DNA of 64,000 nt, from the NCBI RefSeq assembly GCF_000025565.1, contig NC_014121.1:2232001-2296000 (forward strand). Reading direction: 5' to 3'. Positions within the stretch are counted from its first letter, which is position 1; the number at the start of each line of letters is the position of its first letter. Made by a program: the position numbers and the translations under genes. This document shows positions 63,290 through 64,000 of this stretch, one piece after another. Origin of the DNA: Enterobacter cloacae subsp. cloacae ATCC 13047. GTDB lineage: Bacteria; Pseudomonadota; Gammaproteobacteria; Enterobacterales; Enterobacteriaceae. A model generated the notes under the pieces. It ran no database searches and was not told the origin of the DNA. It saw only the letters and a program-made list of their open reading frames with translations.

Positions 63290-64000
63290 ACATGAGAAGC
63301 ACAAAAGAGACATTTAACCTCTCCGCCTGGGCGCTTAAAAATCAGCAGATGGTCAGTTTCTTTATGCTGCTAGTGATGGCGATGGGCGTGTTCTGTTACG
63401 AGCGCCTGCCGCGCAACGAAGATCCGGCGTTTACCATCAAAACGGCCGTGGTCTCCGCGCAATGGCCGGGGGCATCGGTAGCGGACACGACTCGCCTACT
63501 GACGGATACGCTTGAGAAAAAGTTACAGGAGATCCCCTGGCTTGATTATATCGAAAGCGAAACCCGGGCAGGACGCACCGTTATTCATGTCAACCTGCGC
63601 GATGATACGCCGCCGCAAACGGTGCCGGATATCTGGTACCAGGTGCGGAAGAAAATGCAGGATATCGCCCCGTCCCTGCCAGAAGGCGTTCAGGGCCCTG
63701 ATGTCAACGACGAATTTGACGACACGTTCGGCACAATTTATGGCTTCATCCCCGAAGGCTATACCCTGCGGGAGGTTCGGGATCGGGTGGAGACACTGCG
63801 TCGGGAGCTGATGTCCCTGCCGGATATCGGCAAAACCACCCTGCTGGGTGAACAGCAGGAACAGATGGTTCTGACCTTTTCCCCGGCCCGTCTGGCGGGG
63901 ATGGGTCTGGATATTCAGCAGGTGGCGGAGGCGCTCAGGGCGCAGAATGCAGTCGTCCCGGCGGGCATCATACGCACGGGGCAGGAGAACATCGCACTCC
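63286..64000 (+). CDS. RND efflux pump, inner-membrane subunit (5' part only)
   Basis: 238 codons are in the window; the rest is beyond the right edge. It starts MNMRSTKETFNLSAWALKNQ with TM1 at about 20-38. The periplasmic porter-domain motif PRNEDPAFTIKTAVVSAQWPGASVADT of AcrB/VexK-type RND pumps follows. It is in one operon with the adaptor (4-nt overlap) and probably with the two-component pair upstream. The substrate cannot be told; the PRNEDPAF stretch is seen in the TriC/MexK-like branch. Confidence 0.9.
   Translation, partial: MNMRSTKETFNLSAWALKNQQMVSFFMLLVMAMGVFCYERLPRNEDPAFTIKTAVVSAQWPGASVADTTRLLTDTLEKKLQEIPWLDYIESETRAGRTVIHVNLRDDTPPQTVPDIWYQVRKKMQDIAPSLPEGVQGPDVNDEFDDTFGTIYGFIPEGYTLREVRDRVETLRRELMSLPDIGKTTLLGEQQEQMVLTFSPARLAGMGLDIQQVAEALRAQNAVVPAGIIRTGQENIAL

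Noticed and set aside
1-64000. tRNA, rRNA, integrase, transposase or attachment sites
   Set aside because: Looked for along both strands because the accessory blocks suggest transfer; no convincing tRNA cloverleaf, transposase or integrase reading frame was found.

Overview
The window looks like chromosomal DNA of an enteric gammaproteobacterium, most likely Enterobacter or a close relative. The backbone has the gene order known from Escherichia and Salmonella: rspB-rspA, ynfA, ynfB-speG, ynfC, ynfD, ynfE-ynfG-ynfH-dmsD, then osmYXWV, clcB, bioD2 (ynfK), mlc, ynfL, ynfM, and later asr, ydgU, ydgD, mdtI-mdtJ, tqsA. Proteins match the E. coli relatives closely in length and motif. The species call is inference from synteny and recalled protein similarity; no search was run.

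Blocks of accessory DNA break the backbone. Region 9.0-18.7 kb (between dmsD and the osm operon) carries a complete guanidine utilisation operon on the minus strand: ABC transporter, two DUF1989 carboxyguanidine deiminase subunits, a biotin-dependent guanidine (urea-type) carboxylase and an allophanate hydrolase. It is headed by a guanidine-I (ykkC) riboswitch whose aptamer contains a perfect 10-nt complement of the first gene's Shine-Dalgarno region. From 18.9 to 31.3 kb lie a lone SIR2-domain protein, a FadL-type porin divergent from two tandem secreted DUF1254/DUF1214 proteins, several A+T-rich small or unknown genes, a RES-domain NAD+ phosphorylase-like protein, a prophage-style structured leader RNA with an unknown 151-aa protein, a GST and a DUF1275 membrane protein. 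At 35.0-37.2 kb an orphan PAAR/pyocin-type effector with its immunity gene sits between osmV and clcB.

Region 43.2-52.2 kb is the putrescine utilisation cluster puuP-puuA / puuD-puuR-puuC-puuB-puuE, with PuuR boxes in the divergent promoter. puuD is interrupted by a one-base insertion in a G run. An M32 carboxypeptidase and a possible 15-aa peptide gene follow. With speG (spermidine acetylation) and mdtJI (spermidine export), much of the window deals with polyamines and other nitrogen-rich cations.

Region 57.6-64.0 kb has a luciferase-like monooxygenase, a YajD-type HNH protein and a MipA/OmpV porin-like protein divergent from a two-component system. That system is followed by an RND efflux adaptor and an RND pump cut by the window end. 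Regulatory sites visible in the sequence include an FNR-like box and a large stem-loop sequestering the ynfE ribosome binding site, a palindrome upstream of mlc, PuuR boxes, an RstA-like box before asr and a spermidine-leader-like uORF before mdtJ. No tRNA, rRNA, CRISPR array or intact insertion sequence was seen.
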